A DNA stretch of 64,000 nt, taken from the NCBI RefSeq assembly GCF_004664715.2, contig NC_051069.1:7765501-7829500 (forward strand), in the 5' to 3' direction. Shown piece by piece: positions 1-10,700 of this stretch. How positions within the stretch are numbered: the stretch's first letter is position 1; each line of letters begins with the position of its first letter. This DNA is from Peromyscus leucopus. Taxonomy: Eukaryota > Chordata > Mammalia > Rodentia > Cricetidae. The translations under genes were made by a program, and so were the position numbers. Under the pieces are notes generated by a model. It saw nothing but the letters and a program-made list of their open reading frames with translations, had not been told where the DNA came from and searched no databases.

Positions 1-364
1 CTCAGTGAACCAGACTTATCAGGTGGGAAGGAGAGGCTATGAGGAAAAGGTCACCCGCCACAGGCAAGGCTGGTCTGGAAGGAGGCCCTTAGCTCAGGGT
101 GGACAACTCCATGATTTCCTTTGAACTGTAACTGGTCAGTTGATCCTTTTGGTAAGGACTGGGTGCAGTACTCACCCTCTTGGCATAGTCGGAAGGTTTT
201 AGGTATATGATCTGATCGTTCCCCACTAGATGCCTGGGTTAGTCCAGTTAATCTCTCTCCCTTAGTGGTTTAGACAGACACACTTGCTTTTGGTTATGGA
301 TAACTGGTTAGAGGGGTTCACACATGGGCGAGGCTCCAAATCGCTGACTTCAGCACCTCCGTCT

Positions 365-445
365 GACCCTTTCTTCTTTTTTTGCTTCAGCCATGGTCTC
401 ATGCATCCCAGGCTAGTCTCAAACTCCAAATATGACCTTGAACTC
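365..445 (-). repeat. Old B1-related SINE fragment
   Basis: The plus strand shows a decayed inverted B1 middle (CATGGTCTCATGCATCCCAGG, then CTAGTCTCAAACTCC). It is short and diverged. Confidence 0.4.
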
Positions 446-499
446 TTGATCCTCTTGCCTCCACCTCTCTCTCTATTTCTTAAAAAACTATATACATAC

Positions 500-675
500 A
501 TATATATATATATTAGAAACAAGTGTTTTGTCCACACCTACGCCTGCCTGCCAGAAGAGAGCATCAGACCATATTATAGATGGTTGTGAGCCACCATGTG
601 GTTGCTGGGAATTGAACTCAGGACCTCTGGAAGAACAGCCAGTGCTCTTAACCTCTGAGCCATCTCTCCAGCCCT
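500..675 (-). repeat. B2 SINE
   Basis: Inverted B2: GTTGTGAGCCACCATGTGGT, then GGACCTCTGGAAGAACAGCC and CATCTCTCCAGCCC at the element's 5' end. An AT-rich tail lies at 485-512. Confidence 0.85.
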
Positions 676-739
676 GCATCCACCTCCCAAGTTCCAGGAT
701 GACATGAGTGGGCCTCTAGGCCTGGGTTATATGGTTCTG

Positions 740-805
740 GGGAACCAACCTGGGGCTTTATGTATGCCGGGCAAGTGCTCTACTGAGGTACATCTCCTCT
801 TCACC
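740..805 (-). repeat. ID-like SINE fragment
   Basis: The inverted ID core GGGCAAGTGCTCTACTGAGG is visible. The element is old and truncated. Confidence 0.4.
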
Positions 806-1044
806 AGCTCCTTTTCTTAAAGTCCTTCAAGCACTAGAAGAGTAAAAAGGTGAACATGAAGGCCACCTGGGATCTCTTGCCAACAGCAGGAAGCTAGGCT
901 TAGGCCTTGGCACAGGCTTCATCGGCGTCAAGGACAAAACAAAAGCTTCCTGCAGTGGCAGTGACTGATCTCTGAGAAGGGAGACATGGCCTGGGCCAAA
1001 CAGGGGTAGGAAGGCTGTGTCTAGAGGACACTCAGACTAGTCCT

Positions 1045-1222
1045 GTTTCTTTTTCATTTGACTGGCAGATGGCCTTGAACCAGGTATGTAACCAAGGATG
1101 ACTCTGAACTTCTGAACATCCCAAGTGCTGAGGTTACAAGTGTTCGCCACTATTCCTGATTTATGTGGTGCTGGGGGTCAAATTCAGGGCTTCGTGCGTG
1201 CTAGGCAAACACTCTACCAACT
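1045..1222 (-). repeat. Old B1-type fragment followed by an inverted ID element
   Basis: 1045-1165 resembles a diverged inverted B1 (GGCCTTGAACCAGG, then CAAGTGCTGAGGTTACAAGT). 1168-1222 is an inverted ID core (GGGCTTCGTGCGTGCTAGGC). Confidence 0.5.
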
Positions 1223-1241
1223 AAGTTACAATCCTCTTTAT

Positions 1242-1244
<3 letters not shown>

Positions 1245-1303
<59 letters not shown>
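1245..1303. repeat. (CT)n microsatellite
   Basis: About 29 perfect CT units form an uninterrupted pyrimidine run upstream of HACD3. Confidence 0.97.
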
Positions 1304-1304
<1 letters not shown>

Positions 1305-1479
1305 GGATTTCCTGGAGAGATGGGTCCATAACAGCTGTGCTTCTCTGCAGAAAACCCTAGAAACAGATGATAACAGTGCCAGGAGCCGGGGTTGCAGGAC
1401 AGTGCCCGTCTCATGTGCCCGTGGGTCCTTGGGATGGAGCCTCAGCACTGCTGAGATGCAGATGTAGATACAGGACTGA

Positions 1480-1513
1480 GGACGATGATGATGATGATGA
1501 TGATGGTGATGAT
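1480..1513. repeat. (GAT)n trinucleotide tract
   Basis: About eleven GAT units with one GGT interruption. Read forward it codes for Asp and in reverse for His or Ile runs, which explains the short low-complexity ORFs here. Confidence 0.9.
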
Positions 1514-1859
1514 AAGAAGACAAGAGGAGGAGGAAAACTGAAGAGCAATACATCCAAGTCTCTTATCTGATGGCCACAGAAATTCTGGCCCAGAGGTTAT
1601 GTTATAGTATACCAGTGGTGACCAACCCAGGATGACTCTCTGCCTTCTGTCTGTAGTAGCCAAAATAAAATGCATTTCATGTTTCAGTAACTTCCACCTT
1701 AGAGGTCAGCAAATAAGTCTCAGGTTTCAAATATGCTAGATTAAAAGGATTTTTTTGTATCTCAATCTACATCTACCAAAATTGCCAAACTGATTGAAAA
1801 TAACAACAACAAAAAATATGTAGCAGTTAGGACTTCCAAACATTGCCAGTAAATGTAAA

Positions 1860-2041
1860 CTTTACTGAGAGACTGCTCATCAGTGTTTGTTACCTTGTGA
1901 CCTGGTAATTACCATCCTAAGTATTTGCCCAAGAGAAGTGTCTATATCCACCAAAAGACAGGCACCTAAGTGTTCACAGCGATGTTATTTATAATAGCCC
2001 CAAACCAGAAACACCACAAATGTCCGTTAAGGTGAGAATGG
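1860..2041 (+). mobile_element. Probable ancient L1 fragment
   Basis: The stretch around TTATTTATAATAGCCCCAAA, followed by an ACAAATGTCC-type segment, resembles the conserved 3' part of mammalian L1 ORF2 and its 3' flank. It is heavily decayed and assigned by resemblance only. Confidence 0.45.
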
Positions 2042-2225
2042 ACCTGGTGTGGTGTGGCACTCCCGCAGTCCCAGCCTCAGGACCAGCTGGGGGTGGGGGC
2101 ACACTTTTAGTCACAGCGCTCGGAGTTTGGGACCAGTCTGGTGCACATAGTGAGTTCCAAGATAGCCAAGGCTGCCTCAAAAGAGACCAGCCTGGAGACT
2201 TTATCTCAAAATATAAAAAGAAACT
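2042..2225 (+). repeat. Diverged B1 SINE
   Basis: Forward B1 order: a TGGTGTGGCACTCCCGCAGT head, GGGACCAGTCTGGTGCACAT in the middle and an A-rich end. It abuts the L1-like piece. Confidence 0.55.
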
Positions 2226-2312
2226 AGGAAAAGGAATCGTTTGTGCTACATGCATACATTTAATTACTACACACAAGAAACAATGAACCAACTTTCAAAC
2301 CAATAAATCTTT

Positions 2313-2484
2313 TTGTTTGTTTGTTTGTTTGTTTTTGTTTTTCAAGACAGGGTTTCTCTGCGTAGCTTTGCATCCTTTCCTGGAACTCACTTGGTAGCCC
2401 AGGCTGGCCTTGAACTCACAGAGATCCGCCTGGCTCTGCCTCCCGAGTGCTGGGATTAAAGGCGTGTGCCACCACCGCCCGGCT
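2313..2484 (-). repeat. B1 SINE with (GTTT)n tail
   Basis: Inverted full-length B1 from CAAGACAGGGTTTCTCTGCG to CCACCACCGCCCGGCT. The tail has become a GTTT repeat (2313-2340). It has the cricetid-looking segment CTTTGCATCCTTTCCTGG. Confidence 0.93.
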
Positions 2485-2717
2485 CAAACCACTAAATCTT
2501 ATGCGTGTTATGTTGAGTGAAAGAGCCAGATAGAATGTTTAAAGTTAATTTTATGTGTATGGGTGTTTTGTATGCCTGTATGTCTGTGTACTACAGGGAG
2601 AATAGCCAGAGAGCTCTGTAGCTGGTTTAATCCCAGAAATGGTAGCACCTGGCTTGGTCTGCCTTTTGTGACTACTACCTTTTGTATCCAGTGCCTTCTG
2701 TTTGAAGTATGTAAATG

Positions 2718-2870
2718 TTTTTTTTTTTTTTTCTTTTGAGACAGGGTTTCTTTGTGTAACAGCCCTGGCTGTGCTGGAACTTTCTGTAGACGACTGGCCT
2801 TGTAGGCCAGACTGCCAGCCTCTGCCTCCCGAGTGCTGCGATTAAAGGCATGTGCCGCCACCACCTGACC
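2718..2870 (-). repeat. B1 SINE
   Basis: Inverted B1: T-run, GAGACAGGGTTTCTTTGTGT, then GAGTGCTGCGATTAAAGGCA and a degraded head CCACCACCTGACC. Confidence 0.9.
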
Positions 2871-3444
2871 TGACCCAATACCTCATTTTTAAAGTTCAAG
2901 GCTCACAGGGTTACTGTTGTCCTTATCTTCTACCTGGCAGATTGCATCAACTGCCAACTGGTTTGCCAATTACCGATTCCTTGGCACAGAGAGGTTGTCT
3001 TTTTGGGTATGTATTTTATGACCCTCTAGTTTAATAAACTTTCTTGGCTCCTGTCTGTCTGTGGGATGCAACCGAGTACATCTATGAAGCAAACAGAGTT
3101 TCCTAATCTCACCTCTGCACTCTGCTCCCTCTCTCCCTGTCTCCTTCCTCCCTGGTTCACAGACCCTTCCCCATATGGCGGCACTTTTGCACCGGTACCC
3201 TCCCTGTGCTCCCACTGTCCTCCCTAGCGCTGATTCTGGCAATTCCTTCTCACCTCTCACAGTTTGGCTCTCAAGGGTACCACGACACATGTCTGACCAT
3301 GGTTCTATTCTGACTTCCTACCTTAGTGAGTTCAGCACATTTGCGTATTAACTTCTCCATGTTGTGTTATCCACTCACTGAGCTAACTGCCTCCTGGGGA
3401 CACAGCTCAGTTGGGAAAGCAGCATTTCTGTGACCACAGATGGA

Positions 3445-3713
3445 GGGCTGGGGAGATGACCTCAGTACCTAAATGAGCCTAGGGATGTGGATCCTTGGGA
3501 CTAGCTGATGAGCCAGTTTAGCCTACTTGGCAAGCCCTGGACCAATGAGAGACCCTGTCTCAAAAATGTGCAGCATGCAATCCCAGACCTGGAAGCAGGA
3601 GGACTAGAAGTTTACAGTAATCCTCCTCTACAGAGTTTGGAAGAGAGAACAAAGACAATGTGGACATTCCTGAGAAGGCACCTGGGATTGTCCTCTAGCC
3701 TACACGTGTGCTC

Positions 3714-3765
<52 letters not shown>
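3445..3765 (+). repeat. Old B2-like SINE ending in a (CA)n microsatellite
   Basis: A diverged forward B2 start (GGGCTGGGGAGATGACCTCA) is followed by degraded sequence. From 3716 to 3765 there are about 25 CA units, probably grown from the SINE tail. Confidence 0.6.
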
Positions 3766-3769
<4 letters not shown>

Positions 3770-3842
3770 AGGGGGAGAAATGTTTTCCATTATGTTTTTG
3801 TTGGAGACATTGGTGTTTTTAGTTCAGGCTTTCTTCTTTTTC

Positions 3843-3950
3843 TCCCCCCCCCCCCCATAGTCTTACTACGTAGCTCTAGGTACAAAGATCCACCTGCTTC
3901 TGCTTCCAAAGTGCTGTGATTAAAGGTGTGCGACACCACACCTGCTCGCA
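3843..3950 (-). repeat. Diverged B1 SINE
   Basis: Inverted B1 remnant after a C-run: AAGTGCTGTGATTAAAGGTG and GACACCACACCTGCTCG. Confidence 0.65.
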
Positions 3951-4436
3951 GGCTTCCTGTTTAAGAAAGACTTCACTGTCCAACAAACAGAATAGCCATT
4001 CGTTATAAATAGCTATTTACATTAACCAGTACATTAAAAAAAAAAAAATCAGTTTCTTAGCCTCGCCTAGCCACGTCCTGAGCGTTCAACAGCATCCTGT
4101 GTCTAGTGGCCATCGTACTGGAGAGCCCAGAGAGCAACATCAATCACTGCTGACAGGTGTTTGTTCTATTAACAGACCTAGGGGTCTATTCTGTCTCTGT
4201 GTGTGGCTGTGAAGCCCAGAGAAGGAGTGAGCTCACATTAAACGCTGAGTTCATCTGGAAAACTTGGAAGGGATCCCTGCACACAAGCCTCTTCCTACGC
4301 CTACCCGCCCTTTCACTGGTAGATTAGAGCCTCTCACTTTCACACCCTGGTGCAAGGACCCTCCCTGAAACGCCGTAGGCGGCATGGGCAGTGCCAGGAA
4401 GCCTCCGAGCCCAAGGCCGCAGCGCCCGCCGCGGAT

Positions 4437-4442
4437 CACGTG
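4437..4442 (+). promoter_or_regulatory. Palindromic E-box
   Basis: CACGTG within ATCACGTGGC is a possible USF or MiT/TFE site at the upstream edge of the CpG island. It is a motif match only. Confidence 0.4.
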
Positions 4443-4523
4443 GCAGGGTCCTCCCCCCCCCACCTCCGTCCCGCCCCCCGTCCGCGCCCCCGCCCGGCTC
4501 GCACCGCCCTCCCCGGTCCTCAC

Positions 4524-4535
4524 TGCGCAAGCGCG
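4524..4535 (+). promoter_or_regulatory. NRF1-like site in the HACD3 promoter
   Basis: TGCGCAAGCGCG matches the NRF1 consensus (TGCGCAYGCGCR) except for A at the central pyrimidine. It lies 155 bases before the start codon, a normal position for a CpG-island core promoter. Confidence 0.5.
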
Positions 4536-4689
4536 GGGCCGCGAGCGTGGGGCATCTCGAGACAGCCGGGTTGCGGGCTGCGGAGCGTGGAGGTTTTGCG
4601 GCCTGCGTTCGGCCAGCTCCGGCGGCTCACAGGCCGAAGTAACGAGGCGCAGCAAGCCGAGCCTCCCCGCTCCCCCGACAGCGTGGGCC

Positions 4690-4776
4690 ATGGAGACTCA
4701 GGTGCTGACGCCGCACGTCTACTGGGCTCAGCGACACCGGGAGCTGTATCTGCGCGTGGAGCTGAGTGACGTGCAG
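4690..4776 (+). CDS. HACD3: HACD3 coding exon 1 (residues 1-29)
   Basis: Reads [20 protein letters not shown] to LRVELSDVQ and ends at a CAG|GTAAAG donor in phase 0. It encodes the first strands of the CS domain. Intron 1 (4777-15924, 11.1 kb) is CpG-rich to about 5170. It then holds many SINEs and an 18-bp VNTR at 15255-15482. I see nothing recognisable in roughly 5170-5800, 6260-7770, 8110-8700, 9780-10400, 12690-12830, 13670-14030 and 14130-15250. Confidence 0.97.
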
Positions 4777-7700
4777 GTAAAGGCCAGGCTGCCGGCTGCG
4801 CGCGGGATCGCGGCCCCGGGGTACCCGCCGGCCGCCCTGCTTGTATGCGCTCCTGCAGTGCGCCAGTGGGCGCCGCGAGTGGGGTGCCCGGCCTTCCCCC
4901 AGGGCTGCAGGTGCCATCGGGGGGTTCCGCGCGTGGCCCCCCGCCTTCCGCTTTGTTCCTGGCAGGCGCCCTGGGGAGCCGCAGCCGGGTCCTGGAGGCA
5001 TGGCCGCCGGCTCGCGGCTTGCCCGAGGCCCTCTGAGACGTGGGATGAGCTCTGTGGGTCCGAGGTGCGGCGTGACAGTGGCCTGTTGGGCCGTGACTGG
5101 ACGTCAGCGCTGGTCTCCGAGGTCCAGCTGGGGCGGCCCACTGACGTTCTCAAGGCCCGCCACTGAGCTGGGGGCGGGGGGCAACCCCCCAACCGTTCAG
5201 TGATGGAAATCTACATTTCGCCCCCCTCCAAGGAAATGATTGATTTCCATCCTCTCTCAAAGGCTCACACAGCTCAGCTTTGCCGAGTTGCGTAAAGAAA
5301 TTATCTTGTTACATGAAGCATAATTTTCATCTCATTTGCCCATTAATGCGAGCAAATCAAATCCTTGGGAACTTCCGTGTCTCTAACCAGACCATCCAGT
5401 ATTCTGGTCTTTGTGGAGCTAGTGGTTTGGGTCTGGAATGTTCTTTCTACAGTCATCCTTACTTCCTAGTCTCCTTGACATCCAGGGTATTCTAACATCC
5501 TTCGTTCCACTGACTGTCTGTTGCTCATAATTAGACACTTGTCTGGATTCATCAATTCAGCGGGCATTTTTTCTTTCGGGATCTAGGTACTGGGTGTCCA
5601 GTTGAGCCTAATCTTTGCTTCTGGAATGTAAATTGTTTCCTCTTGTTAACGATGCAGATAATGCTGGCCAGAATGTCTTTGAGTAAGCAGTAACATTTCG
5701 TGGTGTGCCATTTAATGTGTTAAGCCAACCTGAACTATGCTTTTCTATAATGGGATGAATAATTCCCTGTGCTGTCTTTCTCTTACTCTGCCACAGGATT
5801 CTTTGCTAAAATAAAAAAAAAAATAATTTTTTATTTATATTTTGGAGACAGTCTTGCTATGTAGCTCTGGCAGGCCTGGAACTCGTGTAGACCAGGCCGA
5901 TCTTGAACTCAAAGAGATCCACCGGCCTCTGCCTCCTGAGTGCTAGGATTAAAGACTTGCACCACCATGCCCAGAGATACATGTTTGAAATATGTTAACA
6001 GCGAAATCTGTGAATGTGAAGAAAAAGGTGAAATTTTCTTTTGGAGAACAAAGTCCATTTTAAGAAATACTGGGAAGAATAAGTCTCTCACCCCACATGG
6101 AGGTTTTATCTTTCTGGGGCTTCACGTCTGCTATTCTGAGGCATTAGTTAATTTTAAAACATGTCAATCAATACTGTAGCTTAGATGCTGTGGGTAAACA
6201 GACAGGTCTGAAACAAAAACAAACAAACAAATAAACAAACAAACAAACCATGAGGAGAGACAAATATAAGTATTAAACTGTTGAGAAATAGCATTCACTT
6301 TGGCCAAGAGAGGAGGGTGTCTGGTGTTTTTTTGGTGGTGATGTGACCAGGTGATTATGTTTATACAGAATTATGCATTAGGCTTTGCCTCACTTTGTTA
6401 AGGTTTCAGAGTATTCTTTTCAGAAGTTGTGACTGTAATGTCCAATAAGAGAGTAGCTTGTCTAGCTGTGAATTTAGCGAATGTCGAGCGCTGCCTCTGT
6501 TTGTTTCCTCGATTAATCTCCTCAGGTTGTGTGGAAATGAGTTCTAGCTCAGGGTGTAGCTCAAGATGAAGCAGTTCATTTGCTCAGCCATTTAAGGATA
6601 CCCACTCTCGGTGGTCCTTAACGTAGGTTCGGGGCTCTGGGACAGCTAGCTCTCCACCGCCGCTTTGCCTCTCACAGCGCGTCCTGCAGCGGATGAGTAC
6701 ATTTCAAAGGGTTGAAAACCGCATACTAGTGTGTGTGTTGGGGATGATCTCTTCTGCCCTCCCTGTTCCCCCCTTCCCCCCAGGACACTGGACATAATCC
6801 AGTTGTCACGTCGGTCTTCGGCGTTGCGGAATTAGTGACCGATGAGAACCCACTGCTTTTGTGTACAGGAATTAATCGTGTACAGAAACACCTTCACAGT
6901 GGCATAGTAGTGCTTGAGGTGAGCAGCGGCAAAGAGGCGGCAGGGGAATAGCGACTTTGAGTAGTGTTTCCATTGAAGGGCGGCATTAACGGGCAGGTCT
7001 GCCTCAGCTACCATAGTTGCTAAAGCCTGTGTTCATTTAGCAAAGTTTCGGTTACACAGAAAAACCCTGTCTTGAAAAAAAAAAAGGTGATTTGTAAATT
7101 CTAGTGTGTCACCTAAGCAAGTGGGGTGATATGACTGTGACACTAAATCGTAGACGAGAGACAGACATGCAGAGCAGTGGAGCAGAATGTCATCTATTAG
7201 CAGACCTGTTCACACATGCAACCTTATCATATGACCAAGATGGCTTTACCCGTTACTTGGGAAAGAGTGACCCATTCAGAAAACTGGATTAGGAGAACTA
7301 TTAATCCAAATGGCAAAAAGATAAGATTCCTGTCTGTGTCATTCACAAAAATCATTCTCAAGTGTGTGAATGAACTGACTGCATAAAGTGAAGCTGCTGA
7401 AGAGAACTGAGGAGACTGTAGTATTCAACAGAGAAGAACATCTGAAGAAACAAAAGCATAAGACCTAAAGGAAAAGCTTGGTGAGTAAGACAAGCTCAAA
7501 GAAGATACTTGCCGAAAATACCCTGGCAGAAGACTAGCATCTTGCCTGAATGGCAGAGTATGCAAACAGGTGTGTTCTCTAGCAGAAAAAAGAGCAGATA
7601 ATAAAATCAGATCAAAGAATGCCAGGAACCCTGCAATGACGCCTAATTTCAGTAATATTCAGGGGCTATGATAGGGCGGTATTTTTTCACAAGAGATTGG

Positions 7701-10700
7701 GAAATACAGAAGGTGTCTGATATTATCAGCTGATGCTGTGGATGTTTGGGGAGAGACATTAGATATTCTTGCAGGGAGGGGATGGCTGTGGTGGCACCCT
7801 CCTTTAATCTCAGAATTTGGGAGGCAGAGGCAGGTGGATGTCTGTGAATTTGAGGTCAGCCTGGTCCACATAGCAAGTTCCAGGTTAGCCAGGGTTATAT
7901 GGTGAGACTCTGTCTCAAGGGGAAAAACTGCATTGATGTGCGTGGGTGCGTGTGTGTGTTTGAGACCCAGTGCATGTGTGGAGATCAGAGGAAAACTTGC
8001 AGAGTCAGCTCTCCCCTCCCGTCATTTGGGTCCAGGGAATAGAACTTGTGCAGTCAGGCTTGGGGGAAAGCTTCTTTGCTCACTGAGATATCATTCTGGC
8101 CCAAATGAGGCATTTTTATGTGTTGTGTTGTTTTGTGAGCCCTCAGTGAATCATTTTTAATACAGCTAGTGTGAATATGAATTGGTAAAAAAATTTTTTG
8201 AAATCAGTTTGGCAATGTCTGGTTGAGTTGAAGATGTACTTAAGTAATTACACCTGCGCCAGTGTCTGCTTTATTTCCTTTTAAGCCACAAATAGAGCAG
8301 AATGCCAATGGGTATTAGTTATGGATAGCTATGTTATAGTTTTCAGTGTTTGGTTAATTGCTTGACATATTTCATAATAAAATTCAGAAACTTTGAACTG
8401 TTCATAATCACAAAACAAAATACTCATAAGGTGGTAAACTTGGAATGAATTAATTCAGGTACAAGGCCGTGTACTAAGTACTTGGTGGAAACATGTAATA
8501 TAAAGGTGGCATCTTCAGGTTGAGGTGGGCGGACAGGGCCTAGCTTACTGAGTAAAGCACTTACCTAGATAAGTGTTATGGAGAAAACAGAGTGCTGAAA
8601 TGGTAGGGGCAATTTTAAATAAAGCAGTCAGGGAAGGCTTCATGGGAGAAATGATGTTTGAGCCAAGAGAAACTGGAAGGATAAAATGAGTTATGCAGGA
8701 GCCATGGAGTAGGATGGGGTTGTAGCTCAGAAGAAGAAAGTGTTCTTTGAGTGCTTGAGAGGCCATGGGATTGATCCCTCACGTCACACACAAAAATAGA
8801 CAAAGTAGCCCAACCTGGGGGGGGGGAAAAAAAGAAAAGAAACCCAGAGACCCAACAATCTGACAAGTGCACAGACTTCAAGACAGGCCTGGGCTTGGAG
8901 GGTTCTGGGGAGCAGAAAGGACGTTAGTATGTGTGGGGTGTGTAAGAAACGAGGGAGAGGGCGTTGGAGGGTTTAAAGATGTAGGTCATGTAAAGTCTTG
9001 TTGCCATGGCAAGGAGCTTGCATTTCATTGTGAGAGCAATGGGAACTATTGAGAGTTTTGAGCAGCAGGATGACTCCCTACGATCTGTATTTTAAAAATT
9101 GCCCAGGAGCTTGCTGGTACAGCTCAGTGGTAGAGTATTTGACTACCACGTGGCAAGGGTCTGCGTTTGTGTCCCAGCACTTTGTCTGTGCTTGAGGGTG
9201 GTCCTCTGCATCTGCTATGTGGATTATAATGGGGCAGATGTGAAATTTCAAGGACATTCCCCTTTCTTTCTTTTAGACAGGGTGGCCTTGGGCTGGCTCT
9301 GTAGCTGAGGATGACCTTGAGCTTCTGTGCCTCCTGACTCCACCTCTAGAAGGATTGCAGACCTGGTTTGGAAGACCATGCTTTTCTCTTTTGAAGATGT
9401 GCTTTTCCTTTATGTGTATGGATGTTTTGTCTGCATGCGTGCTTGTGCACCATGTGCGTGCAGTGTCTGTGGAAGCCAGAAGAGCATGCTGGAGTTCGAC
9501 AGTTGTGAGCCACCACGTGGGTGCTGGGAATCAAACCCGGGTCCTCTGGAAGAGCAGTAGTGCTCATAACCACTGAGCCATCCCTCCAGCCCCAGGAAGA
9601 CCTTTTTTTTTTTTTTTTTTTTGGTTTTTCGAGACAGGTTTTCTCTGTGTAGCTTTGCGCCTTTCCTGGATCTTGCTCTGTAGACCAGGTTGGCCTTGAA
9701 CTCACAAAGATCTGCCTGCCTCTGCCTCCCGAGTGCTGGGATTAAAGACATGCACCACCACTGCCCGGCTGACCATTTTTTCAAAGGAGGCTGTTAAAAT
9801 AGTATGGATGAGCAGTAAGGTGGCTCATCTGGAGACGAGAGTGGAGCTGGAACTCCAGAGTGAGATATTTGGAGAGGAATACATTATCAGTCAAACATGG
9901 ACAGATTTCATGTGGGGGAAGGAGAGAAAGGAAAGAAGCAGCAACTAGCCATAATGATTTTGGTGTAAGCACAGAGTAGCCAATGGTGTCTTACTGAAAT
10001 GGCTAAGACTAGAATAATTTTAGGGACCAAATCAAGAGTCCCCTTTCGGACATAAACAATTTCCACATATAAACAATTTTGAAATATGAGCTAGTAGAGT
10101 TCAGGGCAGTATTTGGTTTTGAAAATTAGAAATTCATGGTACCTTAGACTTAATTGGTTTCAAAATGCACCATTATTTTCTATAGGATGGAGAAGGGGAA
10201 AGGGGATGCTGTTTAAGCTAAGGTATATGCTTTCTAGTACATTGGAGTGTTTTTTAAATTATTGAGCTCTCAGATCTTACTAAAGGTGTCTCTCATTGTC
10301 TAGTTAGAGGCCCCCAGAAACACACCTCCAGCCGAACAGGGGCCTTTGTCTTTGTTTCAGTGAACAGCCCTGTGGGAAAAGCTGGTGTCTCAGTAAGAGT
10401 TTTGTTGTGTTTGTTTTTTGAGACAGTTTCTCTGTGTCTCCCTGGCTGTCCTGGAACTCGCTCTGTACACCAGATTGGCCTTGAACTCAGTGATCCACCT
10501 GCCCCTGCCTCCCTAGTGCTGGAATTAAAGGCATGCACCATCACCACCCAGCAGATTTTTTGAAAAAGAAGCCATGCAAGGACTGGGGTGTCATGTAGTG
10601 GTAAAGTGCTGGCCCAGGATGTGCAAGGCCCTGGGTTCCATTCCTGGCACTGGAAAAAAAATGAGCCTTGTGAAATTGTGGGATTATTACATGGAGAGAA

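Larger units (their letters stand above)
1..4369. other. Intergenic region upstream of HACD3
   Basis: No exon is recognisable. The first 360 bases show nothing I can name. The rest is mostly SINE copies (old B1, B2 and ID, listed separately), a CT microsatellite, a GAT tract, a CA microsatellite and an old L1-like piece. By synteny with human, DPP8 should lie further left on the minus strand, but no DPP8 exon is visible. Confidence 0.7.
4370..5170 (+). promoter_or_regulatory. HACD3: CpG island with the HACD3 promoter and exon 1
   Basis: This block is sharply richer in G+C and CpG than the rest of the window and covers the first coding exon and the start of intron 1. Sites visible on the strand include an E-box CACGTG (4437-4442), GC-box-like GCCCCCGCCC (4486-4495) and TGCGCAAGCGCG (4524-4535), one base from an NRF1 site. 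There is no TATA box at a useful spacing, which fits a broad housekeeping promoter. The transcription start is not visible; I would expect it between about 4520 and 4650. Confidence 0.85.

Noticed and set aside
4384..5192. Several overlapping ORFs on both strands around HACD3 exon 1
   Set aside because: GC-rich composition of the CpG island removes stop codons. Only the short segment 4690-4776 matches a protein and has a donor site.
9346..9784. ORFs of more than 110 codons on the minus strand
   Set aside because: They run through a B1 and a B2; the translated peptides are typical SINE translations.
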